From Nannochloris sp. 'desiccata' (Eukaryota; Chlorophyta; Trebouxiophyceae; Chlorellales; Chlorellaceae), in the NCBI GenBank assembly GCA_019044685.2, contig JAGTXX020000009.1, positions 310,001-374,000 on the forward strand: 64,000 bases of DNA, written 5' to 3'. Below are positions 44,514-58,200 of this stretch, piece after piece. The number at the start of each line of letters is the position of its first letter. Position 1 is the first letter of the stretch. Position numbers and translations under genes: made by a program. The notes below the pieces were generated by a model. That model had not been told where the DNA came from. It saw only the letters and a list, made by a program, of their open reading frames with translations, and made no database searches.

Positions 44514-45382
44514 ATGGGGCCCCGCAGGACTACTCTCTCATTTAGCAGTGAAGACGCTCCTGAATTAGAAGACACGCATAAAGTTTTTGTGTGAGTTTAC
44601 TGATGCCGTAATATAGCAACCTTAAAATTTTAAATCAAATCCAGCATCTCAATCTTTTTTATTTACGTATTCTCTGCAATAAATCTCTTAACAACCCTCT
44701 GATACTCTTCTCCATATATTCCATTCCTTACAGATATTATTGCAAATATAGCGGAAAGCATGCTCTGACAACAGATTGCAATCTCAACACTGCTCCCCGC
44801 CGCCGCACGGACCATGCCCTCGTTATAGATACCACAAAATACACGGCAAAACTCTACACCACAGATGGCGGTGCCAAGTTTTTAAAACGTCGTTCTGGAA
44901 CGGTAGAAAGACAATACCGTTTCAATATAGGCAAGCTCCCAATTGGTTACCGCACTGAACCCGAGGGCAAATATCTATATATTTTTGACGATGCGTTAAC
45001 AACGCTTTCTGTAGATGAAAGTGGTGCATCGAATAATGGATCAGGAAAACCTCCAATCCCACCATGTATCGTTCCTACACCGCAAGGTGGCACCAAAGTT
45101 GCTTTGGAAATCGAAGATCGAGGTCCCCGTCATGTCATTCTCAAAGTTTCAGCAGACAGCGTGCGAGTACAAACAAAGAATGCTATACAAAGTAGTGGGT
45201 TAGTAGAAGAGTTACTAGACTTTATGCGAGGGTTACTAGGTGTTAGATTAGCGCAAATGCAGCTAGAAAGAGGAGAGACGCCAAGAAATAAGACGTTGGT
45301 GATTGATAATTTAGCACCAGATATTGTTTTTCAAAAGCTTGCTGGGGCAGTGAAAAATTTCAAACCAAAGAGGAGATATTAA
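44514..45382 (+). CDS. STEEP1-like / DUF167 fusion protein
   Basis: Exons 44514-44590 and 44734-45382 join in phase 2 (GT|GTGAGT ... TTACAG|A) to 241 residues. Residues about 20-120 match the STEEP1/CXorf56 (UPF0428) family: THKVFVYYCKYSGKHAL, RRRTDHALVID, FLKRRSGTVERQYRF and YLYIFDDAL. Residues about 145-235 form a DUF167/YggU-type domain (VALEIEDRGPRHVILKVSAD; LVEELLDFMRGLLGVRLAQM; NKTLVIDNLAP). The same two-domain order occurs in plant UPF0235 protein At5g63440 (from memory), so the gene is the plant-type fusion. Animal STEEP1 promotes ER exit of STING; the plant-type function is unknown. Odd point: the second Cys knuckle of the family (C..CG) is replaced here by FNIGKLPIGYR, and the first CxxC reads CKYS, so the zinc site appears lost. 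Confidence 0.85.
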
Positions 45383-45571
45383 TAGACTATAATGCCGGCG
45401 TAATTGTTGTATATATGGTAAATAGGAGTGTATCTGCTTGTTTGTATTTCTATTTTGTATCCCTGCTCTTATTTTATTTTTACATGTACGATATGTGAAA
45501 TATATGCCTAAGACTTTCTTTTTATTTCTGACCGTTAAGCTAATACAGTCCAAAAGTAAAGATAACCATTT
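45383..45571. other. Convergent 3' region
   Basis: 189 bp of AT-rich sequence between the STEEP-DUF167 gene and the first secreted twin. No gene. Confidence 0.4.
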
Positions 45572-45985
45572 TCAATTCTGAGTATCATCTACCTGCAGCT
45601 TCCTTCCAACAGCAGCACCAACAACTCCAACTAAATCTTGCACGGTCCTTGATAATTCTGAAACAGTGCCCACAAGAGCGAAAGCAACGTCAGCAGTTCC
45701 ATTGACAGCAGCACCACCTACATTTGATACAGTATCAGAAGCTGTTTCAAGTGCACCTGTTACTTGCTGAGCTGCTGTTTGTCCTTCAGGGGAGGGAGGC
45801 TTGGCGCCAATAGTCTCAAGCTCGAGCGCTGGAGGTTCTACTGCTGGCTCCAGAGTGGGAACTGTTACATTGGACGTCAATATTTGGGGTTCTGGAGCCA
45901 GCAAATAGCGCTGACGGGCGTAAGAGGTGGCAAAGAGCGCTTGAAGAAGAAGCAAGTAGCCCCAAAAGGAGAGAGCTCGGCTCAT
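45572..45985 (-). CDS. Small secreted protein, member A of a tandem pair
   Basis: Single exon, 137 residues. The signal peptide FWGYLLLLQALFATSYA is followed by RQRYLLAPE, which is shared with the larger neighbour at 46368-47555. The middle is Pro/Glu/Thr-rich (TVPTLEPAVEPPALELETIG) and the C-terminal half is a Val/Ala/Thr-rich amphipathic helix (ALETASDTVSNVGGAAVNGT; VGTVSELSRTVQDLVGVVGA) ending RKLQVDDTQN. Two N-glycosylation sequons (NVT, NGT) are present. There are no Cys in the mature part and no enzyme motif. A secreted or wall-associated structural or signalling protein is an inference. Confidence 0.7.
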   Translation of the reverse strand: MSRALSFWGYLLLLQALFATSYARQRYLLAPEPQILTSNVTVPTLEPAVEPPALELETIGAKPPSPEGQTAAQQVTGALETASDTVSNVGGAAVNGTADVAFALVGTVSELSRTVQDLVGVVGAAVGRKLQVDDTQN

Positions 45986-46367
45986 AGTGTTCGTGATAAA
46001 AATGCCTTAGTCGAGTAAAATAGAAGGACTCGCACCCTTTAACAGACCTTAGCAGATGTGTATATGTAATATGTGTAGAAATAGTCCACTGCTTTGGCGA
46101 AATACGCTGAAAATTTGAACCTTGACACCCTTTTTATCCGCCTTTGTAGTGCCCCACTTACTGAATTGCCTGAATACTCGAAGTACTCTTCAGCTGCAGA
46201 TACGCAGATTACATCAAAAGGAGACCTTTTCGTTGATTCACAAAAAGACAACTAAATACACTATTGTCACTAAAATGCGGGATGAAGATTGAAACAGAAG
46301 GAGAGATCAAGTTTTGAGGCGGACGCTCTTCAAAATCAAAAACCAGTTCAACTTTCTTAATTATCAC
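45986..46367. other. Intergenic region between tandem secreted genes
   Basis: 382 bp with the promoter of member A and the 3' flank of member B. A 70-codon frame at 46039-46251 has no features and is not taken as a gene. Confidence 0.45.
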
Positions 46368-47555
46368 TCAGCTCCCAGAGGTAACCTGTAAGACTTGTGT
46401 AATACCAGCTATTGTGTCACTAATTTCTGACAAGCTCTGATTAATCCTATCAGTCAACTCCTCCTCCGTAGCTTGAGCTGTTGGCTGCACTTCGGGCTCG
46501 GGTGCTGTTTTCTCGTCGAATATCTCTTGTGTTTGAGGATCGTGAGCCTCAATTTCTGGGGCAGGAACTGCCGTTATAGCAGCAACTTCTCGTTCTTCTT
46601 CTATAACAGAGGCATCGGGTACTGGCTCTGGAGCAGGGATGGGAGCTGGTGGAGGTGGTGGCAGAGGCAGAGGCGGTGGCGGTGGACGAGGAGGAGACGG
46701 AGGAGGAGAGGGTGTTTGCTGCACTAGTTCTGGCACTGGTGCTGAGGCAAGATTTTCAGATGCAATTCCTGCTGTAAGATTATTTTGTACCTCTATTGAA
46801 GGTTCTGAAATCGGCGGCTCTACAGCTGGAACGAGTGCTGCTGTTGGAATGGCAACAATGGTAGTAGCGACTGGAGGCTCTATGAACGGCTCAGGCTCTG
46901 GAGCTGGGACTGCAGCCACTTCAATTGCTTCTAGATTTAAGAGCGACAAAGCTACAATCTCTGGGGAAGGTACAAGCCTCAGAAAGGTATCGTTTGAAAC
47001 GTTAGATTCTTGCTTGATTATTTCTGCCAAAGGCGGTGCAAGGGCCACTTCCTCAATAGCCGGCTCAGCTACCGGCGGAGCTTCCAAAAGACTTTCCACA
47101 GAAACTGTACCAGCAGAAACAAGCTCAATTTCAGGACTCTGTACGGCTATGTTTATGATAGGTTTTTCTCCAAGGGATTCTGCTACTGCTGTGCCTTGGC
47201 CTTCCGTTGATGAATTGTTGGCAGGGTCGCGAACCGAAGGCAAAGGAGGGGGAGGAAGAGGCTCCAGAGAGACGATTTCGCTAGACCCTTCACCGGACGA
47301 TGTGATTGTTAGATTTAAATATGTTACGTTGACGCCCTGTTGTGATTCTACAACCAGGGAGACGAGGGTAGGAGAGCCGCTGCCAGCAGCAGCGCCATTT
47401 TCAGCAAGTGCAGCTTTTGGGGTCAAAAGCACTGGTTGTCTGCTATGTATTGCTTGCATCTCCACTTCAGGGGCAAGTAGCATTCTATTACGACCATATG
47501 CAGTGCATATTAGCGCTTGAAATAGAAGTAAATAACCTAAAAATGAGCCATGCAT
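46368..47555 (-). CDS. Secreted Pro/Glu-rich protein, member B of a tandem pair
   Basis: Single exon, 395 residues. The signal peptide FLGYLLLFQALICTAYG leads into RNRMLLAPE, closely matching member A. The mature chain is acidic and rich in Pro, Ala, Val and Glu, with repeated short P-E-P-type units (APEPEPFIEPPV; PAVEPPISEPSIEV) and an extensin-like stretch of Ser-Pro-Pro and poly-Pro around residues 278-305. Several N-glycosylation sequons (NVT, NLT, NNSS, NVS) occur. The C-terminal helix (LTDRINQSLSEISDTIAGIT) ends VLQVTSGS, again resembling member A (KLQVDDTQN). The poly-Pro part suggests hydroxyproline-rich glycosylation and a cell-wall or extracellular-matrix role; this is an inference. 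No Cys in the mature chain. Confidence 0.72.
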   Translation of the reverse strand: MHGSFLGYLLLFQALICTAYGRNRMLLAPEVEMQAIHSRQPVLLTPKAALAENGAAAGSGSPTLVSLVVESQQGVNVTYLNLTITSSGEGSSEIVSLEPLPPPPLPSVRDPANNSSTEGQGTAVAESLGEKPIINIAVQSPEIELVSAGTVSVESLLEAPPVAEPAIEEVALAPPLAEIIKQESNVSNDTFLRLVPSPEIVALSLLNLEAIEVAAVPAPEPEPFIEPPVATTIVAIPTAALVPAVEPPISEPSIEVQNNLTAGIASENLASAPVPELVQQTPSPPPSPPRPPPPPLPLPPPPPAPIPAPEPVPDASVIEEEREVAAITAVPAPEIEAHDPQTQEIFDEKTAPEPEVQPTAQATEEELTDRINQSLSEISDTIAGITQVLQVTSGS

Positions 47556-47972
47556 GTTGCCTCGAAAGTAGAAGAAATATGAAAACAGAATGCAAAATTA
47601 AAATGCAAGAAAGATAACCTAGAGCCTCCTAAACTGTTTTAAGAAGGCAATATATCCTCTATAATATGTAAAATGTACATGCATTGATAAAAGATGCAAC
47701 CTTAGAGCTGCATCTGCATGAAAAAAGGTCATTTTTCATTCCGCGATCTTTTTTGACCGAGACTTCTCGGGTAATCCAATAATTTTCAACACCTTTGATT
47801 GAACTTGATTTTGTGCTGAGATTTTACATAGAGATGCGTATCAAATGTAACACATGCATGATGAAACCAGCATTACATCAAAATAAACATAACTTCCAGC
47901 ACACTGTGTTTACAGATGAATCCTGCAATCTCCCGCAAGTGATAGGTCAAAGAAAGAAAACCCATTCCCTAC
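47556..47972. other. Intergenic region
   Basis: 417 bp: promoter of secreted member B and 3' flank of polyubiquitin. Nothing further is recognised. Confidence 0.45.
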
Positions 47973-49550
<1,578 letters not shown>

Positions 49551-50018
49551 GTTTCTAGATTATTAGGCCTTCTAGTTTTAGGTTTACTGCGGTTAAGTCA
49601 AGAAGGGGGCGTGTGAGTAACCTGAAAACTACGTTCCATGAGGCCAGTAGAACCATGAACTTTTTGCCGCGTTTAACGCTGCTTACCTCAAGTTTGCCGG
49701 GCTTTTATGCCAAAATACAAGTCAAATAAACTTAGAATGAAACAACGGAACGCTGGGAGAGCTCTTTTAAATGATTTTTAGGGCTTCTAGCTCAAAGAAA
49801 GTTCGAGTGAAAGTTTTAAACGAAGCCCAATTTGCTCGGAGACTGTTGTCAACAGTCTGTTGTGCCTAAAGCCTTCGGCTCTTCTACTTTCCTTGCTTAT
49901 TCAATCAAATTGTCGCGTATATTACAAGCTGACAGCATCGCTAATACCCGTGAAGGTGATCAACTTCTCATCAAAAGAGTCATCAAATGCAATTCTACAA
50001 AAATCATGTTTTCATTTT
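49551..50018. other. Intergenic region
   Basis: 468 bp holding the polyubiquitin promoter and the 3' flank of the carrier gene. No confident heat-shock element was identified. Frames at 49832-50110 overlap the carrier 3' end and are not credible. Confidence 0.45.
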
Positions 50019-51810
50019 TCACCGCTTTTCCCCCAAATCTGAATTTGACAAATCTTTCTCTAATGGTTTCAAATGCGCTTCTAATTCATGTGGTGCAGGC
50101 ATATTTTTAATCACCACACCGCTTAAAGATGAAAAAGGAGGTGCCAATGCCACTCGTTCTTCATCATTCCCACCAGCACCACCGTCTCTCGGTGCCTCAA
50201 TAGCTGCTCTCTCTTCTCTATTAGGCTCAGCTGCCCAGGCTCTAAGCCTTCTATTCAACAACTCAAAGGACGTAAATGTTACTGCTGCAGCTGGGGTCGT
50301 TCTAATTAAATTTGTAAGGCATCCGTGGTAGAAACCTCGAAGCCCATCTTCTAAAAATACTTGGCGGCATGTTTTTGCCAACCCGCTAAATGCCCCAGTT
50401 CCTGAGATGTGCATTCGAGAACGGACGACTTCGTGAGGGTAGGTAGCTGTAGAAGCGACCATTTTACTACCTGCTGAGGCTAACACCAACTCGGCCCTGT
50501 AAAAGAAAGGATGAAAGGAAAGAAGGGAACGTTGTCAGATTTGAAGTCATCGTCACGAGCAAGCACATGATAGAAAAAGTAAAATTACAAAAGGCTTCAC
50601 TAGGATCATTCAACCTCTACTCACATGCTCAGTTTATGATGATCACCCTCATTCCCATTCTTATTCGACATTCTTCTCTTAATCTCCTCGTACAATGGGA
50701 ACTGAATCACAACATGCATCACACCCAAAAACGATGGCCCAAGCCCAGAATACAAGCCTGCAATCCCTTCTTCTTTGGCGATCCTAATTAAAGCATCAGC
50801 TGTTCCTTTATACAAAGCACTATTTGTCCCCCTCCCCATCTTAATTCCCATATTTTGTGTCTGTAATCGCGTTTTTACGACCCAAAGGGGGTTGGTGATT
50901 AACATTGTTGCCGCACCTGCACCCGCAGCTGCTGCCATGTGGACGCCTGGCGAGGCTTTCCATTCTGGTCGGACGTGATTTGATATAGCGACTTTAAATC
51001 TCTCATAGGTAGTAAAGTAGACTGCCCAGTTGGGGAGGAGAGCGAATAATGAAGGGGTAAGGCCACGGTAAAGGCCTCGAAAACCTTCATCTCTCAGGAT
51101 TCTGGATAGGCCACCTGAGGGGAAGTTGAAGGGGAGAAAAAAGAAATGCAGATGAGTTTTTGATTGATAGTTTAGTTTAATAGTGAGATATCATGCACGT
51201 TTACTGAGTGCATTCATGCAGCGGGAAGGGTAGAGGGGCAGCAGAATAGAGAAGGCTGGCGAGAGAAGGGAGGGAGGAGGGCCGCCATGGAAACAGGGAG
51301 AAAGAAAGAAAGAACAGAGAGAGAGAGAGATTATATGCAAATAGCAATGCATTGCATTCAAACGCAGATTCTTTTATTCTACTTTTTCCGATGATTCGTA
51401 TCCTAATCACCTTTCAGCACCGAATCGTAGGCCTTTCCAGTTTGCTGCCAATGTGGAGGGAGTTGTTGCTTACCACTGATGCCATAGTATTGAGTTCTAA
51501 CGGAAGGACTCTGGACTTGTAGCCTTGTTTTTAGTACATCTAAAGGGCAAACAACCGTTGCAGTGATCGCACCTGTGCCGAGAATAGCGAAGAATGAGCT
51601 GAATAGGATTCAAAATTTAGTTAAAGGGAGTGGAAGCGGCGGAAAAGTTGAACTCACCAGCAATGCCACCAGAGAATGCTGTGCCAATTTCGGGCTCTTC
51701 CCGAAGCTTATTCTGCAAAATTAGGAGGAGAAAGGAATGTTCAATTGGTGTTTAACGTAGAAAAGGGGTGAGCTAGAGGCTGTGCTTACCCTGATTATAT
51801 CAAGCACCAT
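50019..51810 (-). CDS. Mitochondrial carrier (SLC25), NAD/folate/pyrimidine-nucleotide transporter branch
   Basis: Five exons (51810-51790, 51712-51658, 51572-51474, 51114-50625, 50496-50019) keep phase throughout and give 380 residues. There are three carrier repeats: PLDVLKTRLQVQ (repeat 1) with ILRDEGFRGLYRGL; NPLWVVKTRLQTQ (repeat 2) with IAKEEGIAGLYSGL and HVVIQFPLYEEIKRR; YPHEVVRSRMH (repeat 3) with VFLEDGLRGFYHGC. The NPLWVVKTR, QFPLYE and TYPHEVVR variants are typical of the SLC25A32/33/36, yeast YIA6/RIM2 and plant NDT group, which move NAD, folate/FAD or pyrimidine nucleotides across the inner membrane (or a plastid membrane for some NDTs). The C-terminal tail of about 70 residues beyond repeat 3 is unusual. 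The ATG at 51810 gives a very short N-terminus (MVLDIIRNKLREEPEIGTAF). Confidence 0.88.
51301..51332. repeat. GAAA/GA low-complexity run in a carrier intron
   Basis: Short GAAA and GA repeats within the 359-base third intron of the carrier gene. Confidence 0.7.
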
Positions 51811-52289
51811 CGTGCTATTAAAATGTGGCTGGCAAAGATAGTGAAAACCAGGCTACTTAAGTTATAAAAGAATTGAAAAGGAATTTATACGCCCATTGTA
51901 AGGCTATGTTCGATTTTCTATCCCTTAAATAAGAGATCTCCGAATAGGGCAAATTCAATTCGATTTTTTGATGGATATCTGCTACTTCCTCCAAGTCTTG
52001 ATGCCCTGAACAAGCCCTGAGATAAACAGGCACGCCTTAAGTATCTTAATTTCAATTTGCGTCGCTACAAGAGGGTAATGTATTTTTCTCTCTCTCTAGA
52101 GCTGCCTGGCTCCTTCTCCCTCTGTTTGCTTAGCAGCCTGCTGTGCCGCTGCCCACTCTACTGTAATTTTATAATATAATTTTCATTAACAATCTATGTA
52201 TAGTCACAAAAGGAATACAGTATCATATCAAAAACACGTCAGTACATAAAATATTCTTTTAATTTAATTTAAACTCATCAATATATTAT
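51811..52289. other. Intergenic region
   Basis: 479 bp: promoter of the carrier gene and 3' flank of the BLTP2-like gene. A TC-rich run lies near 52087-52098. No gene. Confidence 0.45.
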
Positions 52290-55200
52290 TCATTTTCCTG
52301 TCATTTTGGCCATCCACCCTTTTGCCGTCTTTCCTGCACCACCACCACCTTGTTTCCGCGGACTTGGGATACCTAACAATTGGGCTGCAGCCTCCTCTTC
52401 ATGCCGAGGACCATGCTGTGAGTGCTGCGTTTGTTGTTGATGAAACGCCTGCCCCAATAAAGCAGTCACTGAGTCATACGTACCACTACTTCCTGCTCTA
52501 GGGATTGTGTTGCTATCCGCCCGGCTTAAAGATAATTTTTTCGTCGGAGAAGACGTAGACGATCGCGGCGATCTTCCTATCGATTCCAAGAGGGCAGTCA
52601 TGTTTGTGTTTTCTGTAGCAGCAGCTACAATACCAGCTTCGAGTGGCGATAATGAAGGCTCTCTGTCTTGATGATCGCCCAGAGCGTCAACGGGGTCTTC
52701 AGGAGGGAGAGGGCGTTGTAAATCTAATACTGGCACAGCATGCGCAGCATGACGTTGTTGAGTAATTGGTTTTGTAACGGTAGTATTGGTAGTATTAGTA
52801 GGGTGTTGGCGCTGTGCAGAGGGTAGCTGCTGTGCGTGCTGAGGGGGGTCGTGAGATGCATGAGGGGGACTATCTTTTGATGTTTTGCCAGGAGGTGGCG
52901 ATGATGATATCACAGTCTTTCCGTCAGTGTGAGGGGAAATACGAGGGGTAGACGCAGCGCTTCCTGAAGGCGAAGCTCCAGCACTAGTACCCCCGGAACT
53001 TTTCACCGCCCCTGCCCCCACCGATGTAGCAGCAGCAGCAGCAGCACCTGTAGTAGAAGCAGGCGTACCAGACCGTAAAGGACCACCCATATTCTTCATC
53101 ACATGGTTCCCAAATAACGCTCTCTTCTTTGAAAGCGCCTTCAACTCTTCTTGAGACATCTCCGGCTGACCCGCTACCGCTCCCTCGCCTTTCCTGGTTT
53201 TCGGAGCCAAGCCCATCTTTGCCAACAGCCCTTTTGCCCCACGACCATCTTCCCCTGGAACACCAGACTGATGACTCGGCACAGCAGGCGCAGCACCGTC
53301 CATTAGTTCTCGGATCTTTCTACCTTGAAGACCAAGACCTGACCAGACGGCACTCAGTATGGCTTTTTGTTTCACGTTGGCAAGAAGATCACGCCAACGG
53401 CCATCCAGATTCTCGCATGTGTAGGAATTAATCACCAAAATACGATCCTTAATACCGATGGGATACCCTTGGTACGTTATACGCATATGAGCTCTGTTCA
53501 ACTTCACATACACAAACCTCTTTCTAGTTCTACCAACAGGTTGTTGCTGTTGTTGCTTAACCTTTTTACTGCCCATCCCACCCCCACCCCCACCGGCACC
53601 CGCACCCGCAGCAGCAGCAGAAGAGGCGCTAATAATTCCACCGCCACCACCACCGCCACGGAATGCAGCAGCTGAGGAAGCAGCTGCTGATGGCGTAGAC
53701 CCCCCACTTGCAAGCCCTCCAAACACAGCACTCGAACCATCATCACCAGCCATGTCTCCCAGTAATAACGATCTCTGAACACCGCTCTGACCTCGAGAGC
53801 TCGCGTTGCTACCACCACCAGCACCACCACCAGCCGTTGCAGCTGGTGGAGAGCCACGGTAATCAGCAAAAGCGGATCTTCCACTAGCTAAAGGCGACGT
53901 TCCAAATGCCCCAGAAGCACCAGCGATGGGACTCCCACCACTCCCAGGTAGTGAATTCATTGCATCGGTGGCAACGGCAGTGCTTCCTCTTCGCCCTCTT
54001 CCCCCTCCAACATTGATATTTCCACCACCAGCAGCAGCATTACTACTACTGCTTCCTACAGATTGACTAAATGCTTCTTGTCGAGATTTTGAATCTTCTT
54101 TCGGGAAAAAATATTCCCAACAAGCTGCTGCTATACTTTCCGTCAGATGCAATGAAAGCGGGTGCAAAGAAGCATCTAAATGCTCAAACACAGTATGTGT
54201 ACGCGTAGGTACACCCATCGTCGTGACAATTCGTAGGACAGGCTCTCTTTCGTACGATGCATCAGGGTTCCAGCAGGCTAAAATAACACCAGGTGGTGTA
54301 GCGGGACCCTCTGATAAGTCTCCAGTTGCGTCTATGATATCTACTCGATGAATAATAAATTTAGCAGACCCAGAGTGATCTCTATTACGATGTGTATCAA
54401 AGGTCAAGCCACGGAGCGCTGCTTGCACAAAGGGGGTCCTTTCAGGAGTGCATAATTGCCATACAATGCGATCGAGCTGAACAAGAACACGAGAGGCAGC
54501 TCGAGAGACTTGTTCTTTTCCTGCAGCAGTTTTGCTTTCACGCAAGGTCTTTTTACTACTGGAATAAGTAGCTGCTGTGGCGGATTCTTGTTCTTGAACC
54601 CAGCGGAGAAGTAAAGTGAGTTGATCCCTGCGAGCGTCAACGCTGTGACGGCGGCCGTGGTACGTGGCAGCCACGTGTTGTTGTTGTTGGTGGTGGTGGC
54701 CACTCGTGCCTCTACTATGAGAAGGTGTCGTAGGACCTGGAGAGCTTGGTTGACTACTACTTAAATAAACTGAATCCTGGATATGACCAGCATCAGCCCC
54801 AGCAGTAAGACCCCCAGAGGTATTAGGGTTTGCATTAGGGTTGCCTGCTATTGCAGTGGCTAGTGCCTCTCTTACCAAGTGTTCCCTCATTGCAGTCATC
54901 ACAGGCAATAAATCAGCACTGGATGTAAGAGAAACCTCGCTATCAAGACCAGGTGCCGATGCTGCCGAGGGAGCGGGAGCTCTGGAAGCTCCACCACCAG
55001 TAGTAAGAGTAAAGGCATGTAGCTCAGCCCCTCTTTGTAAACTATCACTACGACTACCCAGTAAACCACCACCAGTTCCGTCAGAACGCTGTAAAGTCAT
55101 TCCCAAACATCGCTGCACTTCCAATGCTTGTTGTCGTAAGTTTCGTAAATCTTGCCGCACCGTCCCAAACTTCTGACGTGCTTCTTCTACTACCTCATTT

Positions 55201-58200
55201 TCACCTTCACCTAGCAACTTCTCTTCAGCAGTGATGGTTACTATAGTAGGACCAGGGGTCAGTAGAAGCGAAACCACGTCTGCGACGACTTCAAACTCCT
55301 TTCCGTCCATCACAGCAGCGATCTCAGGAATCTGTTAAAAAAAGCCAAGCAAAACAAATTGGACGTTGACGTTAAAATTGAAGGGGGGGAAATCTTTAAT
55401 AACTACCGCTATTTCTTACCTTCAATATCAATTCATCAGTTTTCATCATAGACCCACCAAAGCCGCCACCAGGCGTCGGACTTCTCAAACTCATTGGTCT
55501 CGGATGACCACCACCCATCACCGAGCCCGCTCTTCTTGTCGTTAAAGAACTCGAAGGTGCCTTTGAATGCCTCATATCGATACAAATAGGATTAAAAACA
55601 CGGCGTAATGCAGCAGGCCCACCATCTTCCGGTGCAGAAAAACCTGCTTTGTCTACATGTAGCCACGATAACGACACGTGCGGGTCTACATCCGTAATAG
55701 ACACATAGGCTTGGACATCTTCCAAACCCAGAGTAGTGATTTGGAAAGGTACAAGACCATCTGGAAGAGTCAATCCACGCAGTCGACCGGATTTTGCAGC
55801 GAGGAGAAGTCGTCCTGGACCAGGTCCGGTTTCAGTGGAAGTCAGCATCATCACTTGAAGGTCGTTTACTTCGACTTCGTAGCGAAGAACAGAATGCACG
55901 TCGTCCAATGGGGTAGTCATGGGTGAGTCTCCTTCTAGTATAGCGTCCTCGTCATCTTCCGTACCGTCAATACGATCCCCTCCGTAACCCCCACCACCAG
56001 CACCATAGTGAGAAATTCCATCTTGTGAAGGAATTTCATCTCCAACAGAAGCGTGAGGCGTCGGCAGAGCACTGCCAGTCCCACCACCTGCAGCTTCCCG
56101 CTGTTGGAGGAGCAGACTAAGGAGCTCATTCGTTTCTGGAGTAGCACCAATCTCAGAGGTAGTAGAAGACGCGCGCAGTAAACCCTGAGTCGTGGTTGTA
56201 CTTGGAGTAGTATTAGAGATTTGTCGGTGGACTTCTGTGGCCACGTCACGGTGCCGAGCGGAGACAGCGGCAGGGCTTAAGAGAGACCCTAAAGGAGACA
56301 GCAGTCTTCCTGCTGTACCTGGAGTGTTCCCACCAGCGCCATTACGGAAACCACTGGCACCTACATAGGGAGAAGAAGACCCACCATGGTTACCTCCAAG
56401 ACCACGGCCAAGTTTTGGTTTTGGCGCAAAGGCTGCAACCATATGGCTCACTGCACCCCACACAGCATTTCTAGTCCCTAGATCCATTAAAAAGCGACAG
56501 TTACTAACAACGACACGTAACGGGCGAGTTTTTTGTTGACCAAATGCAGCTGAAACAGGGTCGAGATTGGGGTCATTATCATCACCACCGCCACCATCCT
56601 CTTCACCAGGATTATTACGATTGCTAGGTTTCAGGCGTCTAGATACAGTCAATGTGGTAGCTGATAGGACACTACTATCTTTAGCAGTCGCTTCTCTACG
56701 GCGCTCAACTAAACTTTGGAGAAGGGCAGCAGCGTGGCGCGTCCCTTCCTCGAGGTCGGCATCTTCGAGATCTTGGTTGGAAATCCTGGTTTCGCTCGCG
56801 CTGACCTCTGCTGCAGCAGCTGCTGCGATGCCTTTATGACCTAGAGAATATGGATCACTGGTAAAAGTACTATTCAAAGGATCCCCTGAAGCATCAACAC
56901 CAGACATAGTGGTAGTAGAATTGCCCACAGCACCACCACCACCACCGACTTTTCCAGCACCAGGGCTATCAGGAAGAAAGAACTCATCGCTAGGATCATC
57001 TCTATGCATGGAAATATCCCCTAAATTCAAAAATAAATCTTGAGTAATAGCCCGTGTAGCTCCAGGAGGGCCACTCGACGCAGCACTGCCAGAGGAAGGC
57101 CGCTTGGTGTGGCCGTCTTTTCTGAGGTGAGGTGGGAGTTGTAAAAACGAAGGAACAGGCTGATTAAGCAACCAGGAAGCTCCGAACGAAGCAGAAGACG
57201 CGCCTATACGCAGCCCAGCAGAAGGATCACTTGGATCAGTCGTAAAATGCACAATTTCTAATGGGGATGCGGAAATAGTCAGCTTAAATAACTGCAATAA
57301 GCGAGGAAGGCCTTTTTTAGGAGGCCCGCCACGAGGTTTTCGAGAAAAAAAAGTCCCTCTTTTGGCACAAGCTTTCACATGTGCAGGTGTAGATCTCATA
57401 TTACGTGAGAAATCACGTAAGAAAGCTATTTGTCTATCACCCAGGAAACCCAAAGCAGTACCACTGGCAGCAGCAGCAGCAGCAGCCCCACTTGCCGCAG
57501 CTGAGGCACTGATGAACTGAGGCGGCGCCATAGAATTACCGTTGGTACCGCCAGAACAGGAAGCAGCTACTGCACCTTGACCGAAGTAGACTTCCAAAGC
57601 AACATCCAACCCTTCAGCTTTATACTCTTGCGCTACCAAAATAGGAGCTTGCACTGCTGTCTCCCCACCACTGACGACCGCTGCAGGAAACAGGTGATGG
57701 TTCTGCGGAAGTCGGCCGTTTGGCAGCTTCCACCCCAACTTCATTGTCAGCTTCGCAACAGGGGCATGCACAAACGGCAACGCCGAGAAAGCACCTCCAG
57801 GCGATTCCACACCAGCATCTTGATAGAAACTACAACTTAATCCATGGACATTAATAGAATGATCTCCTTGAGTACCAATGGAAACTTCCACAGCGGTGGC
57901 TCTAATCAACATTCTCTCGGATGTATCGTCCACTGTAGGCAATTGGTGCGCTGCTAATACAACACGCAATGGGGTAGCATTAAGGCATGCTCTCCCACGC
58001 CAGAGATAGCGTAGATCGTCCCACCAGGGCACCGGTGGTGGCCTTGGTGCTGTCTTGTCGGGATCTGAGGGAGCGAGCCGCTTTCCGGCCATACCCATCA
58101 TGGCCAGCGCAGGCTCATACCCAGGACTAAACACGACAGAAAGACGTCTACCTTCAATTGCTAGATCTGTATACAGTTTATATGGAGCTTTACAGCCCCG

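Noticed and set aside
46639..47520. Plus-strand Gly/Ser-rich frame of 293 codons
   Set aside because: Antisense of the Pro/Glu-rich secreted protein; the minus strand has a signal peptide, sequons and a paralog, the plus strand has nothing.
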